NCBI RefSeq assembly: GCF_037392515.1
Contig: NC_090280.1
Coordinates: 75,722,504-75,786,503 of the forward strand
Source: Haliotis asinina
Taxonomy: Eukaryota; Mollusca; Gastropoda; Lepetellida; Haliotidae
Reading direction: 5' to 3'
Length of the DNA stretch: 64,000 nt
This document shows, piece after piece, positions 24,586 through 35,880 of this stretch (position 1 is its first letter; each line of letters opens with the position of its first letter). Under the pieces are notes generated by a model. That model saw only the letters and a program-made list of their open reading frames with translations. It was not told the origin of the DNA and searched no databases. A program made the position numbers and the translations under genes.

Positions 24586-25019
24586 ACAAAAATTGAAAGA
24601 CTTGTTGAAAACATGTCAGACTGTGAATAAAATCCATTAAAATGTATATATTTGTAGTTTTAATTGCCACGTGTCCCCATTCATGAAAAAAAATTCATGA
24701 ATCTCAATTCAAGAAGAAAAACTGCTTCTCTGGAATGGCAACTGCTGAATCAGATTCACTAGGCAACCCCACCTCTTATTTGTAGAAAGAATATCAATAT
24801 TCCTTGTAAACACTCATTTGTCAAATAATGCAAATTCCAGAAATAATGTTGTTTAATCAAACACAATCCATTAAAACAACTGCATTGAATCCATATGCAT
24901 TATGTGTGACGCTAAACCTTGACATTTAGATTACAATCAGATTACAACTTGGCTTAAAGCAGTGTTCGGCATTCAACCTCATCTGTTCATGCATGAGGAG
25001 ACAGGCTCTCAGTTAGGAC

Positions 25020-25075
25020 TGACTGATTAATTAATGATTTTTATGCCACATTCAGGAATATTTCTATGTTTGGAG
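25020..25075 (-). mobile_element. SINE 3' end fragment (A/B tail)
   Basis: gattaattaatgatttttatgccacattcaggaatatttc resembles the reversed tail of family B. It lies about 60 bp from a fuller family B copy. Confidence 0.4.
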
Positions 25076-25134
25076 GCAGAGCAGGCCACTATTCACTAAA
25101 ACAGTCTTAAAGATGAGGCTTCTGGCTGGGTTAA

Positions 25135-25370
25135 AAGTGAGTGAGTTTAGTTTTAAGCTGCATTCAGCAATATTCCAGCTATACAGCAGTGGTCTGTAAA
25201 TAAGCGAGGCTGGACCAGACAATCCAGTGAACAACAGCATGAGCATCAATCTGTGCAATTGGGAACTGGTGACATGTCAACCAAGTCAGCGAGTCTGACC
25301 ACCTGATCTTGTTAGTAGCCTCTTATGACAAGCATAGCTGCTTTGGTTGCTGAGTTGCTGAAGGCCTATC
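25135..25370 (-). mobile_element. SINE family B
   Basis: gtgagtgagtttagttttaa, caatattccagctatacagc, gaccagacaatccagtgaac, cttgttagtagcctcttatg and gctgaaggcctatc follow each other in family order (reverse). Little truncated. Confidence 0.9.
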
Positions 25371-26095
25371 ACGACAGTGTTTCGCTAGTAAGACACATCT
25401 ACATGTGTTACCACTCACTGCAGATGATTCTCTTCCCACTGAGGTTACTTCTCATATCTTCTTGCAAACCTCTGTTCCAATACGTCCATACTTCCCAGTT
25501 TTCGTAAAATCCACTAATGGCACAAAAATCACAACCTGAATTACCTCCCTTCTTCCTATCCACTCAGAACACATGACACATCGACTTAATCCAACTTGAC
25601 TAATACAAGCAAACGACAATACAAGTCCTCTGTTGGGTACTTGTGTTCTTGTGGCACAGAAGACATTTTATGTCTAGCTTGTCTGTTGTCAACGACCGTG
25701 ATGGAAATGCCATTATCCCACCATTACATGACTGAGTTCTGTCTAGAAGAAATGTCTGCATCCCGCTGGGGAAGAGGTTCTCGTTTTCCCGAAGCATATG
25801 GAAATTACTTAGGCCTTGTGAATGATCACAACAATGTTGCTGACTTTACAAGTAAATCTGATTGCAACAAATCACAAATCCTGAACACCTGCACTCTGAA
25901 AGGGATGTATAAGAACAGAGGTTCATAGGAAGATATGACAAGTAACCTCTGTGGGAAGAGAATGACTGGAGATGTGAAACGCTGATTTCTTTCAGATTTT
26001 CCTTCACTTTTGGCTCAGAGTTACTTCTCTGATTTTTACTGATACTGAACCTGTGTAAAACATAGTTACACACTGTCATTTAACCACATACAAAT
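25371..26095. other. non-coding with a 110-codon open frame, not accepted
   Basis: Plus strand 25,596-25,928 is open for 110 codons (MTNTSKRQYKSSVGYLCSCG...) and the minus strand is also open over part of it. No domain, splice context or codon pattern supports a gene. Confidence 0.4.
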
Positions 26096-26430
26096 TCACC
26101 AAAACCTGCCTTCACTTAATCTCATACTCACATACTCACAGATCAACCTCTACTTGACCTCACTTACCTACCGGTACTTAAGCTCATATAAACTCACTAA
26201 CTTGCTTACCAACCTATACTTAATGTCTCATGCTAACTCCCCAACTTGCATACCAACCTACATATTATGTCAAATAGCAACGTGTTAACTCAACCTCATA
26301 CCAACTCACCTAGTCATTCACTTCCTATACTTCACACCTCATACCACCTCACACACCAACCTCCAGTTAATATCTTATACCAACTCACAAACTAACTTCA
26401 CTCAACCTCATGTCAGTTCGCCTACTCAAC
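26096..26430. repeat. degenerate CT-rich tandem repeat
   Basis: Imperfect units with the words accaacct, cttaat/cctcata and caactcac recur roughly every 30-45 bp. It has few G on the plus strand and is of the same style as the C-rich block at 23 kb. Confidence 0.55.
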
Positions 26431-27218
26431 AGTCTACCCACTTCCTCACCTACTTTCACAAAGCCTGGACTCACCCTGCAGCACATCGAGTCATTCATTT
26501 TGCCTCACAGTAAAACAGCCACCTTTTTGATAACCACTGTGAAGTGCAATATCCTTCATGATTTCACAATCACCCAGCTGATAATACAACCATAAAAACA
26601 CTGGAGCTCAGAAAAGATGAAGGTCATCCGAACAATTCGCACCTTTGCCATTCCGGAGTCAATTGTCAACACATGTTGTTGTGAAGAACGTATTATGTTG
26701 AATTGATTCCGGACTCCATCATGCTGGCAGCAGTAGTATACAATGTAGTTTCTATAGTCTCAATAAATTCATGGTGTTTTGATTGTTCCCAGCCAGGTGT
26801 GGTCATCACTAGTCATCAGAGGGAACTTCACATCTAGTAGTGAAAGTAAGGATGATCACACAGTTGTCCCAAGGATTTGTAATCCATAGACTGGAATAAT
26901 AAGTCTAGGGTAGGGTGTGGACAGTTTCCACGTTTTGAAAGCCTGTCAGGCTAGTGATAACTGAAAGTTACTTGTTTAGAAAATAATTTACTAGCCTGAA
27001 ATTTGCATGTAGAATGTCTGATATGTTCAAATAACTTAACTATCATCATTAAGCTGCTGATGTGACGAACATTTCTGATATAACCTTGCAAGCAATATAT
27101 TTGGAAAATTACCCCATGAAAATTCACTAGCCAGTTGGGCCAGTGACTGTGGAGATTTATTGGCTCAAAGGGATTTCTAGCCACAGCCTAGCAGGCCAGT
27201 GGCTATCTTACACACTGG
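26431..27218. other. non-coding, nothing recognised
   Basis: No gene supported. Confidence 0.5.
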
Positions 27219-27672
27219 GTGTAAAGTGTGGACTGTGGAGAGTGAGGAGTGGAGTATGGGGTGTGGAGCTTGGGGCACCGAGCATGGAGGGCAGAGGGTG
27301 GAGCATGTTGAATGGGGTGTGGGGTGTGGTCAAGCATGAAGCATGGAGGGCAGAGGGTGGAGTGTGGAGTGCGGAGAGAGGAGCATGAAGCATGGAAGGC
27401 AGAGGGTGAAGCATGTTGAATGGGGTGTGGGGTGTGGAGCATTGAGCATGGAGCATGGAGCATGGAGCATGGAGCATGGAGGGTGGAGTATCCAGAGCGG
27501 GCGTGGAGCACTGAGTATGGAGAGTGGAATGTGGTATGTAGAGTAGGCAGAGAGGCATGTAGAGCGTGGAAAGGAGTAGAGTATAAGGAGGAGGTGTTGG
27601 ATGTGGGTTGTGGGGTGTAGAGCATTGAGAACGTACAGTTGAGCATGGAATGTTGAGTGGGAGAGTTGATGG
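27219..27672. repeat. G-rich heptamer-based minisatellite
   Basis: Plus strand is built of 7-bp variants such as GCATGGA, GTGTGGA and GGGTGGA, with the run of five GCATGGA at about 27,443-27,481 being the purest. A longer block containing gttgaatggggtgtggggtg repeats at 27,307 and 27,415 (108-bp step). Because three heptamers make seven codons, long open frames appear on both strands (up to 170 codons, Leu/His/Ser/Pro-rich on the minus strand). Confidence 0.9.
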
Positions 27673-28049
27673 TCAACAATTCAAGCTGATTGCAGCAATA
27701 CTGCAACAACTCCACATGTCATTAAACATTCAGCATAAACAGCTGTTGCTGCAATATTTGTCAACTATGAACTGAACCGTCAATACATGCCCATTATAAC
27801 ACTGTGCTATCACAGAAACATGAGCAAGCACAGTGGGGAATCAATTTGCTCTTTAAAGGTCCGAGTTCAATTCTCAGCATGCCATAACAATCATACATTT
27901 GCAACAATACCTCTCTGGATTGTAACTTTATTGATCACAACCAACTTATTCATCCTCGGAAACAATTTTTAATAATCATCATAAACAGACTATAATACAG
28001 GTGCTGAGTCGGCTTTTCTCTAAATCAAATTCCTCATGCTGTCATATTT
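27673..28049. other. non-coding, nothing recognised
   Basis: No gene supported. Confidence 0.5.
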
Positions 28050-28198
28050 GGGATTACACTTTCTCAATGAAGTACAGATATCATTACTTTTCTTAGGTTG
28101 AATCCCATTCAGGATTCAAACCCACACTTTCAGAGTCAGGCTCCTAATCCCCAGCACATGGAAACTGAGTCATCCTACCTACTCAGCCACTATGGGTT
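28050..28198 (-). mobile_element. SINE family C
   Basis: Reverse orientation: gggattacactttctcaatg, gttgaatcccattcaggatt, caaacccacactttcagagt, cctacctactcagccac. The head at the right end matches the copy at 9.75-9.89 kb. Confidence 0.65.
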
Positions 28199-29447
28199 TG
28201 ACATAACATGTCACATCTGACCACTATGTAAATGGCATTGTGATCTCCTCTTGCCATGACAAAATTTTACACCAAGAAGAAAACAAAAGGCTACACAGAG
28301 GTAGGTATCATCTGAATTACAGATAACCATATTTACAGTAATGTGTATCAACAGGTCACAATTTTATTGCAACACACATTCCCTTAAATTTTACAGCTAA
28401 AATTCCATTCTGTTACCCCTGTCTAGAGCTTGTGCATTAAAACAAAACAAAAAACTGTAATCAACTACTTAATTGCAATAATCTCTTAATTTAAAAAAAA
28501 CAGTCCATCAAATCAATGTCATCAGAAATGACATCATCAAAAATAATGGACCAGTTTCACTTTAAGACCACAATAAAACGATAAACAACTCTGCAAAAAC
28601 AGAAAGATCATTGTTTCCAGAAACCAAACCCAGCATTCCACCTTAAAGTTGAACAAATTGAAAGTGCCTCTATAGTAGTGCGTGCAGTCTTCCAAAGAAA
28701 GCAACTTTCCAACATGACTCTGTTCTGGCAGCAGTGAGGGTTTAATAAGTCTTGGGGGAAAGTAACTAAATCCACTATCGATTATTGGAGGATTTGGGCT
28801 GAACGAGTATCGATTTTAATTGAAATGTATACATTCTTAATGTAATCACCAATTTTACGGGTTTTCCCCCAGGCATTTTCTAATTAATGTTTTATATTTA
28901 ACGAATACTGTCATGCAATGAAATGCACAAATGCAAGAAAGATGCTGGAACTGTAATCATACTATACACAAGGCGAAAGTGGTTAAAGTTTTATAATGCA
29001 CATACCTTTACTCTGTTTGAACGCATGTTTATTTTGTGAATGTTCAGATTTAATGGTAGGTGTACTTGAATCATTCAAATGTGTTAAAATTCCAAGCAAT
29101 TGAAAATATGTTTTTCACAATCGGTAAATCATTTTTTATCCCTTTTTTTGATCATCAGAACACCAATAGTGAAAGGGTAGGACACTATGGTAATGTTACT
29201 ATAAATCTTCAATGCCTCATAAGTAGCTTGGGCTGTAAACACCCAGTGGAGCTCTGAGAGTGAAACTTGCAGTTCACTGCGGTTTATGGAACTGGCAATA
29301 ATGTAGTCATTTGAGGGTGTGGACTTTGTGCATTATTAATATGCACATAACTGAGGACATGAGGCTGAATTCACTGTGTGAATGGTCAAGTGATTACACT
29401 AGTGAATTATGAATTTGGTCACCTTGACATAACACCGCAGCTGTTTT
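28199..29447. other. non-coding, nothing recognised
   Basis: AT-rich without supportable genes. The open frame at 29,060-29,257 is short and featureless. Confidence 0.5.
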
Positions 29448-29644
29448 CAACAACCCCTGCTTGTCGTAATTTAAAAGAGGCAACTAACAGGATCAGGTGG
29501 TCTGGTTTGGTTAACACATCACCTTGTCCTAATTGCATAGGTCAATGCTTATGCTTTTCATCACTGGATCATCTGGTCCAGATTTGAATATTTACAGACC
29601 ACTTCCATATAGGTGGAATATTGCAGCTTTCAACAACAAACCAA
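29448..29644 (+). mobile_element. SINE family B
   Basis: cccctgcttgtcgtaattta, gaggcaactaacaggatcag, catcactggatcatctggtc and ggtggaatattgcagctttc are in family order. Its 3' end runs into the target site of the next SINE. Confidence 0.85.
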
Positions 29645-29657
29645 CCAACCAATACTA

Positions 29658-29953
29658 GTGAGTGAGTGAGTGAGTGAGTGAGTGAGTGAGTGATTGATTG
29701 AGTGAGTTTAGTTTAGTTTTAGGCCTCACTCTGCAATAATCCAGCTATATGGTGGTTGTCTGTAAATAATCAAGTCTGGACCAGACAATCCAGTGATCAA
29801 CAACACGAGCATTGATCTGCGCAATTGGGAACCATTGACATGTGTCAACCAGGACAGTGAGTCCGATCCCGTTAGCCGCCTCTTACGTACAGTCGCCTTT
29901 TATGGCAAGCATGGGTTGCTGAAGGCCTATTCTACCCTGGGACCTTCAGGGGT
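29658..29953 (-). mobile_element. full-length SINE family B with 13-bp target duplication
   Basis: Flanked on both sides by the perfect 13-bp direct repeat CCAACCAATACTA (29,645-29,657 and 29,954-29,966). In reverse it begins with about nine GTGA units, then gtttagttttaggcctcact, ctatatggtggttgtctgta, gaccagacaatccagtgatc, gatcccgttagccgcctctt and ends gctgaaggcctattctaccc tgggaccttcaggggt. This defines the true ends: 296 bp including the tail. Confidence 0.95.
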
Positions 29954-29966
29954 CCAACCAATACTA

Positions 29967-30305
29967 ACCCACAGCTTCAATGTCGAGCATAACTCAATTG
30001 TTTAAAAGCACTGACTGACAGCACATCCTAAAAACTACAGAAAGCTTCATGAAACTGAACTTGTCTCTTCAAAATACCACATGTCAACAAATAACACAAT
30101 CATGTTTGAAACTATTCTCAAATAACCTAATCTTCGAGGTTGAAATCAAATCAACATTTATCCATTCGGAAACATTGGTCCAGTGGCTGTCAATTGAACT
30201 GATTAATAAGAACCAAGTTAGATTCAGGTTCAGATGAACATTAGGATCTTGAAATATAAATCAATCACATTAGATATGCCAAAGGAAATATTGAAATGAT
30301 ATTTC
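29967..30305. other. non-coding, nothing recognised
   Basis: No gene supported. Confidence 0.5.
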
Positions 30306-30428
30306 AGTGAGTGAGCTGGGTTTTATACCAATTTTCCAGAAATGGGCTTCACACATTGTAACCATGTGGGGACTCGAAGTGGGTCTTTGTCATGATGAGC
30401 AAATGCATTAGCCAAATGGCTACCCAAT
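30306..30428 (-). mobile_element. SINE family A with internal deletion
   Basis: gtgagtgagctgggttttat is followed directly by ccagaaatgggcttcacaca, then ccatgtggggactcgaagtg and gccaaatggctaccc. Part of the tail domain is deleted. Confidence 0.8.
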
Positions 30429-30589
30429 TTTTCAAGGCCAGAACAAATGACTTTTTAATTTCAAGAACAACTGACCTATAATAACAAATTAAAGATTATA
30501 ATCACAAGTCCAATGGAAATCATATTTGATGAAACATTCAAATCATAAGTCAAGACATCATGTTTAAGTTTTTTGCAGGTTTGTAACCT

Positions 30590-30686
30590 TCATGGGTACA
30601 ATGCATTTGTGAAGGACATTTCTGTGCCCATAGAGATATTGCTGTAATATAAAAGTTGAGCAATAATCATCTCACTCACTCACTTT
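30590..30686 (+). mobile_element. SINE family A, 3' half
   Basis: catgggtacaatgcatttgt, ttctgtgcccatagagatat, tgctgtaatat and three TCAC units ending at about 30,684. Confidence 0.7.
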
Positions 30687-31017
30687 AACGTTTGCCTCCA
30701 TCTTTCTCATGGACTGTGGATGAAGTAAATATGGAAAACCAAAAATGGGATGGTTATGCATAGAAAAATATAACTTTGTAAATGCTCTATTATTACCAAC
30801 CTTTACCCTAAACAATGACTGCCCCTCCAATCTGAATTAAGGTTACATGGGTTCAACAGCTGGTAAGAGTTCAAACTCCAATCATCATTCTCTAAACATT
30901 GACTTGCAAATTTGAACCCCTTCAACCACAAACCAATGCAAGACACAAATACTCCTTTAGTTAGAAAATGCTGCACAAAGATTTCAAATGATGGTGTATA
31001 AAATATCCCATAATTAA
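30687..31017. other. non-coding, nothing recognised
   Basis: The minus strand is open for 82 codons at 30,803-31,051 but runs into the palindromic element and shows no domain. Confidence 0.5.
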
Positions 31018-31309
31018 ACCAACTTGCATCCTTGATATCTCCCAGGTACATATTCCTATAAGTCTCCTCTATAACCTGGACGCATCTACGGGCAGGCCTG
31101 ATAATTTTATTACCTCCCTTTGCTGGTTCCGCATTTTCACAGTAGCCAATCAGCTAAGCCGCCATTGCAAACAAGCTTGCTCGAAAGGTTTGCTTGAAGT
31201 GCGACTCAGGGCAGTAATATATTTACCAGGCTGAGTTGTAGATGCATCCTGGGTTTAGAGGAGATTCATCGGAACATATACCCTGGAGATATCGAGGATG
31301 ACCAACGTG
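31018..31309. mobile_element. Mutator-like MITE with 9-bp target duplication
   Basis: Terminal inverted repeats of about 75-80 bp: left arm from 31,027 (CATCCTTGATATCTCCCAGG), right arm ending 31,300 whose reverse complement starts CATCCTCGATATCTCCAGGG; both continue through tctcctcta and gcatctac. Immediately outside lie ACCAACTTG (31,018-31,026) and ACCAACGTG (31,301-31,309), an 8/9 match. Long TIRs and a 9-bp duplication are the signature of Mutator-like elements. At 274 bp and with no coding capacity it is non-autonomous. Confidence 0.85.
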
Positions 31310-32377
31310 CAACCTTTATCACATGTACCCAGGAAAAGTTCGAAATATAATTTGGAGACACAGAAATTGGGAATGCTTGTCAGTCAGCTTATTCAGTTGT
31401 ACCATGGATTTAGAACCCTTAATGCTTATTGGATCACAATATATATATATAGTTCACCACACACACTCTTCCGGATGAGATACTCACCTTGATATACTGA
31501 AGAATCAGAGTGTACATATAACCATAAATAAATTCAAAACATTTCTATTGTTTATTTTCAAGTGTGCATTGTTTGGGTTGACAGTAACAAATATTTAGAA
31601 CTGGCAAGTTAAGTGCATGGAATTAGAATAACACAGAGCATGCAACCTTGTGTTCACATCACTTGTAATATACATCATGAGTGAGTGCTTTCCATGACAG
31701 AAAATGCTATGAGCACACTCAGCTACGTTTCAGAACATCCGTCTTATAATAATTAGACGATCCAAAAAACAACATCTGATGTTCATTGTCTTGGTGTGCT
31801 AATTTGTTAAAAAACAATCCATTAATCATACACAAAGCACTGAATGACATAAAGTAATATATTTTTTGGCCAATGACACCAGGCCTGATAATCACAGTCT
31901 TTATTATGGTATGTTTGTGAAACAACATTAACTGTTTTCAAACAAAACAATAAATCATAAAAGTAGGGCAAATACACAACCTGGGAGCTTGCCAACCCAC
32001 AATTTGACCCTTATACATACTGTGTTACGAATGGACACAAACAAAGAGTTGTGTGACTCAAATAGTTATTCTGTGGTATGTCCACCTGTGAAAACTGTAT
32101 TTGCGTGCTGTACATAGGTGACATGTGTACATGTGTTAAGAAATACACTTAATCTCAGAGCATCAGTTTGCAAATACTGACTTGCTTCAATCAAACACAA
32201 GACAAAGTTTAGTGTACCCCCATGTGAAGTATAATGAAACATACTTTTCCTGGGTTAAGAAATATGGTTTAAAAGTCAACAAACTCATAAAAAAGAACAT
32301 TTGACCAAGGGTAGGTTATTTGAAATTTAATTACATTAGTCCACAGCCCATGCAGCTCAAGTGTATTTAATGACAGC
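31310..32377. other. non-coding, nothing recognised
   Basis: Short AT microsatellite at 31,439-31,451. No gene supported. Confidence 0.5.
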
Positions 32378-32462
32378 AAAATGTTGGTCAACCAAGCCTG
32401 ACCACCCAATCCTGTTAGTTGCCTCTTTCTAAAAGCATGTGTTGCTGAAGATCAGTTCTAAC
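32378..32462 (-). mobile_element. SINE family B, 5' part
   Basis: tcaaccaagcctgaccacccaatcc, tgttagttgcctctttct and gttgctgaagatcagttcta are the reversed head of family B. Confidence 0.75.
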
Positions 32463-32559
32463 CATCAAAGGTAGAAGAAATCACCAGCAATAACAGGCTG
32501 CAAAGGCTTACAGGAATTTGCAGTGATACGGCACAGCAAATTCCTGAATTTCCTGAAAT

Positions 32560-32995
32560 CAAGGTAAGCATGGTGGGTGAGCTATCTAAGGTGTCAGGAT
32601 CGAACCCGCCTGTGACTGCGTGTAATGACCTTGGAGTCAACAATTATGCAGACTCTTCCACTGTTGCCAAAACCCTTAGTGTATAGTACACAATCTTATG
32701 CACTTAGGAGAACCCATGGATCTGTTGGTAAATTACCAGATGTGGCCACATGAATACATGCAAACACCTAGTTGCTGGCACATGTGTGTATAAACACTGT
32801 GCACCAAACTTGGAGAAAGTACTGTGACTCATGTGTCCCAGTCCACCCACCTGTGAATGGGTACCTTGTAAGGATCGATGGGAAAGCCACATCAACTCAA
32901 TGCGTCTTGTGGCTGCAAGAGTTGTATATTCCCTAGGGCGTTGAGACTGATAACACCATGCGCTGTGAGATTGACATCAAGGGATTGAGGGAAAA
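32560..32995. repeat. possible fourth dispersed repeat
   Basis: The stretch combines a B-box-like element on the minus strand (gggttcgatcc at about 32,599-32,610), and near 32,840-32,876 the words ccacccacctgtgaatgggt and accttgtaaggat. I recall such a core from SINE-like repeats of marine invertebrates, but only one copy is present here and ends are not defined. Confidence 0.35.
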
Positions 32996-33093
32996 ACAAA
33001 GCAGTCCTTAGAGCAGCTGAATTAGATAGACACAATACAAATGTCAGTATAAATGAATAAATAAAAATAACTAAAGTCAACTGAGTAGGTTCA

Positions 33094-33225
33094 AGGGTAG
33101 GTTAGTTGGTAAAGCATTTGATCATTATGCCAAGTTTCTGTGTTTTACTCTCCACATCTGCAGAACATGTGAGCCCCATTTCTACTGCATCGTGATTGCT
33201 GAAGTCACGTAAAACTAGACGGTCA
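33094..33225 (+). mobile_element. old SINE family A
   Basis: aagggtaggttagttggtaa, agcatttgatcattatgcca, cagaacatgtgagccccatt, ctactgcatcgtgattgctg and cacgtaaaactaga follow family order. Confidence 0.6.
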
Positions 33226-33857
33226 CCTACTATTATACTGACTGTTGTCTGAACTAGAAATGAGACAGAGCAAGGAAGCCCCCGCACTGCCCTTTAATTC
33301 CTTTAGACTTCCGTTTAGATGAGCCTGATGGGCATGCTCAGTATTTTACATGTCAAAATAACTTCTTAGATAACTGAACTTCTGCATTTCAAATATAACC
33401 CAAGCATCAAAAGTGACGTGTCTACATCTTCAAATTGGCAATTTGTATCAGAAATAACTGGCAATTGAGAAATCAAGACAAAATCGGACATTAAAGACTC
33501 AAGCTGGGTATTTTGCAACCCCGGGCGAGCTTATATGACATGACACATGCCAGTGGGATAATTTGATAGAGACTTTTTAACTGTCAGTTTTTAAGTCTAT
33601 CACACTGTATTGTCAGTTTATGATATGTTTGTGTCTCAGAGGCAGACAAACAGGTCGCGGCAGCCTTGAGAAGGCACACAGATCAATCAGAAATGTCACT
33701 TTGCTTCAGATGCTGGTGATATCAGAGCATCACTCATTGACACAATGAGATGTCTGATGGGTTTGGTTAACTCTATTTCTGCCAAGTTTTATACAGTTTA
33801 GAAATAACAGTAAAATCCTATGACAGGTACTGGGGCTCACCTTTTGGAAGAGCACGA
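33226..33857. other. non-coding, nothing recognised
   Basis: No gene supported. Confidence 0.5.
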
Positions 33858-34098
33858 AAGTTTGATTGTTGTTTAATGCCTGACTCAGCAATATTACAGC
33901 AATAATGTGTCGGAATGTAAATAATCAAGCCTTGATCAGACATCCCAGTGATCAAGAGCATGAGCATCTATCAATGCAACTGGGAAATGAAGACATGTAA
34001 AACCAGGTCACCGAGCCTGACCACCCAATCCAGTCAGTCGCATTTTACGACAAAAATGAGTAGCCACTGAGCAATTCTCACCTGGATATTCACAGGTT
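33858..34098 (-). mobile_element. SINE family B
   Basis: gattgttgtttaatgcctga, ctcagcaatattacagcaat, gatcagacatcccagtgatc, gaccacccaatccagtcagt and cacctggatattcacaggtt in reverse order of the family. Nearly complete but lacks the GTGA run. Confidence 0.85.
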
Positions 34099-34182
34099 AC
34101 AGGTGCCCTCAAAGGCATGACCATCCTAAATTGCGAGTCAGTTGGTTGCTATGATGCAACAGTCAAGCAATATCTCGACAAA

Positions 34183-34222
34183 GGACATCAGAAATTGATT
34201 TCACACATTGTACTCATGTACA
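34183..34222 (-). mobile_element. SINE family A fragment
   Basis: gacatcagaaattgatttca followed by cacattgtactcatg; the rest is not recognisable and a hAT-like element sits 35 bp further on. Confidence 0.45.
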
Positions 34223-34248
34223 CAATCCTCAGTGTAGTCACAATGTTA

Positions 34249-34541
34249 CTACCCAGTAGAGGTGTGACGATACAGAAAATTCATGATACGATATGTATCA
34301 CGATATCTTGGAATGATACGATATGATTCTATTCACATCACCATATGCTTAGAATCTTTAGTTATTTTCACTAAAAATGTATATTTTGATATCAAATAAC
34401 AGTGTAAATTTTGACTTAACCATCAATTTCTAGTGAAAATTAATAAGTTTAAGATCAATGATATGCATTGACATATTTATTCTCCGATAAAGCATCATAA
34501 TTAACGATACTACGATATGTCATCACAGCTCTACTACCAAG
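34249..34541. mobile_element. hAT-like MITE with 8-bp target duplication
   Basis: Element 34,257-34,533 (277 bp) begins TAGAGGTGTGACGATACAG and ends with the reverse complement of TAGAGCTGTGATGACATATC. Flanks are CTACCCAG (34,249-34,256) and CTACCAAG (34,534-34,541), a 7/8 match. The TAGRG start and 8-bp duplication fit hAT elements; the interior is AT-rich with repeated acgatat words and no coding sequence. Confidence 0.8.
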
Positions 34542-35161
34542 TCATTGTTTAAACACAACTTGACCACTTAACTGATTTCAACCACAACACAAAACATTAT
34601 CCTGTAACCTCAAAGCAACCAGCCAATCCACCTTTATCAAATTACATATGTGACATCATTCCATTGCCTGCTTGCTCCATTACTTTTCAGGAATGGAGTG
34701 ATGTGTACCAGTTTCAAATTAAAGACTTCATTTTATCATTTTAACATTTTCTTTTGATAACAGAAATATTCCCAGATCTTGGAATGTAATTTAGGTAGGG
34801 TAATATCCTCGTAATTCTCCATTCCTTAAAAATAATTAAACCAAGGCCCCAAAGGGGCTGAGTTACTTGGAGATTACATAATCACATAATCTCAATAGTA
34901 ACAAACAGCCAACATTCCTGTATTCTCACTGCAACAAGACAATCCTCCTTCAACCTCACTGCAACCAGCAAATTCTTATCTTACCTGGCTTCGACTATTC
35001 CCATATACTGAGATGTTTGAAATGTATTATATATACAACATCCAAGAGGGAATAACCAATACACTACTGACCCAGTGTTGTAGGAGCCACTGTGAGCCAC
35101 ATGTAATTCTAACCAGCATGATACTGATAAAACAACAAGCTTCGGCTAAATAAAAGAAATG
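34542..35161. other. non-coding, nothing recognised
   Basis: No gene supported. Confidence 0.5.
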
Positions 35162-35468
35162 AAATGTTTCTCAGGCATCAGCGCATCACTTTCATTTGTG
35201 CAAGTAACATTTTTTTATTGCCATTTAGATAAAATAATTTTGACTTGGTCCTGTCCCTATGATCCATTTGCCCACTATAAGTATGAGTGTCTGTAAGAAC
35301 GAGTGTGACTGAATCTACAACTCATTAACACATGCTAAACTTCACAAGCTGCATTTCTGAGAAAAAAAAAATAAAAATGGGTTCCTCATAACTTTTTTCT
35401 ACAAAGAATTCTTAAAAAGTTCTAATGCCCTCGCCACTTTTGGAAAAAAATGTGCCTGAGAAACATTT
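35162..35468. mobile_element. possible MITE with 16-bp perfect TIRs
   Basis: AAATGTTTCTCAGGCA at 35,162-35,177 is matched exactly in inverted orientation at 35,453-35,468. The 307-bp interval has no coding sequence. No target duplication is evident, so the exact ends and family are open. Confidence 0.5.
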
Positions 35469-35742
35469 AATTTTTCTGTGCAGTCTTACACAATGCCCGC
35501 ACAGCAGGCTGCTGCCTCATGACTAACAACCAATCAATGGATCAGTTCTTACAACCCTGTCCTGTCTGGTCATGGTTTTAAAGGTACATTGCACAATTAT
35601 CTCCATGAGTAGATACTGACTGATGGAATAATCCATACTAGATCAATCTGAAAAAAAATTCAACTGATAATGGGACAAACTACTGAATGAACAGTACAAT
35701 CTAGACTTGAAGCACTTTGGGTATGTATCTATTTAAGAAAGA

Positions 35743-35880
35743 ATGAAAACATGGTTTGAACCCACGTCCCCAGAGCAGGCATCACCACACATAAAGTAAG
35801 CCCCCAAACCAACTCAATAATCCGTACTTTACTGAGAAAGTGTAACCCCCAAACATAACATGTTAACGCTGCAGCTGCCA
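35743..35880 (-). mobile_element. SINE family C fragment
   Basis: Contains gtttgaacccacgtcccc and, at the other end, aatccgtactttactgagaa and agtgtaacccccaaac, which match the 3' part of the copies at 9.75 and 28.05 kb, though the halves are arranged differently from those copies. Confidence 0.45.

Noticed and set aside
27203-27715. 170-codon and 116-codon minus-strand open frames
   Set aside because: Artefacts of the heptamer repeat.
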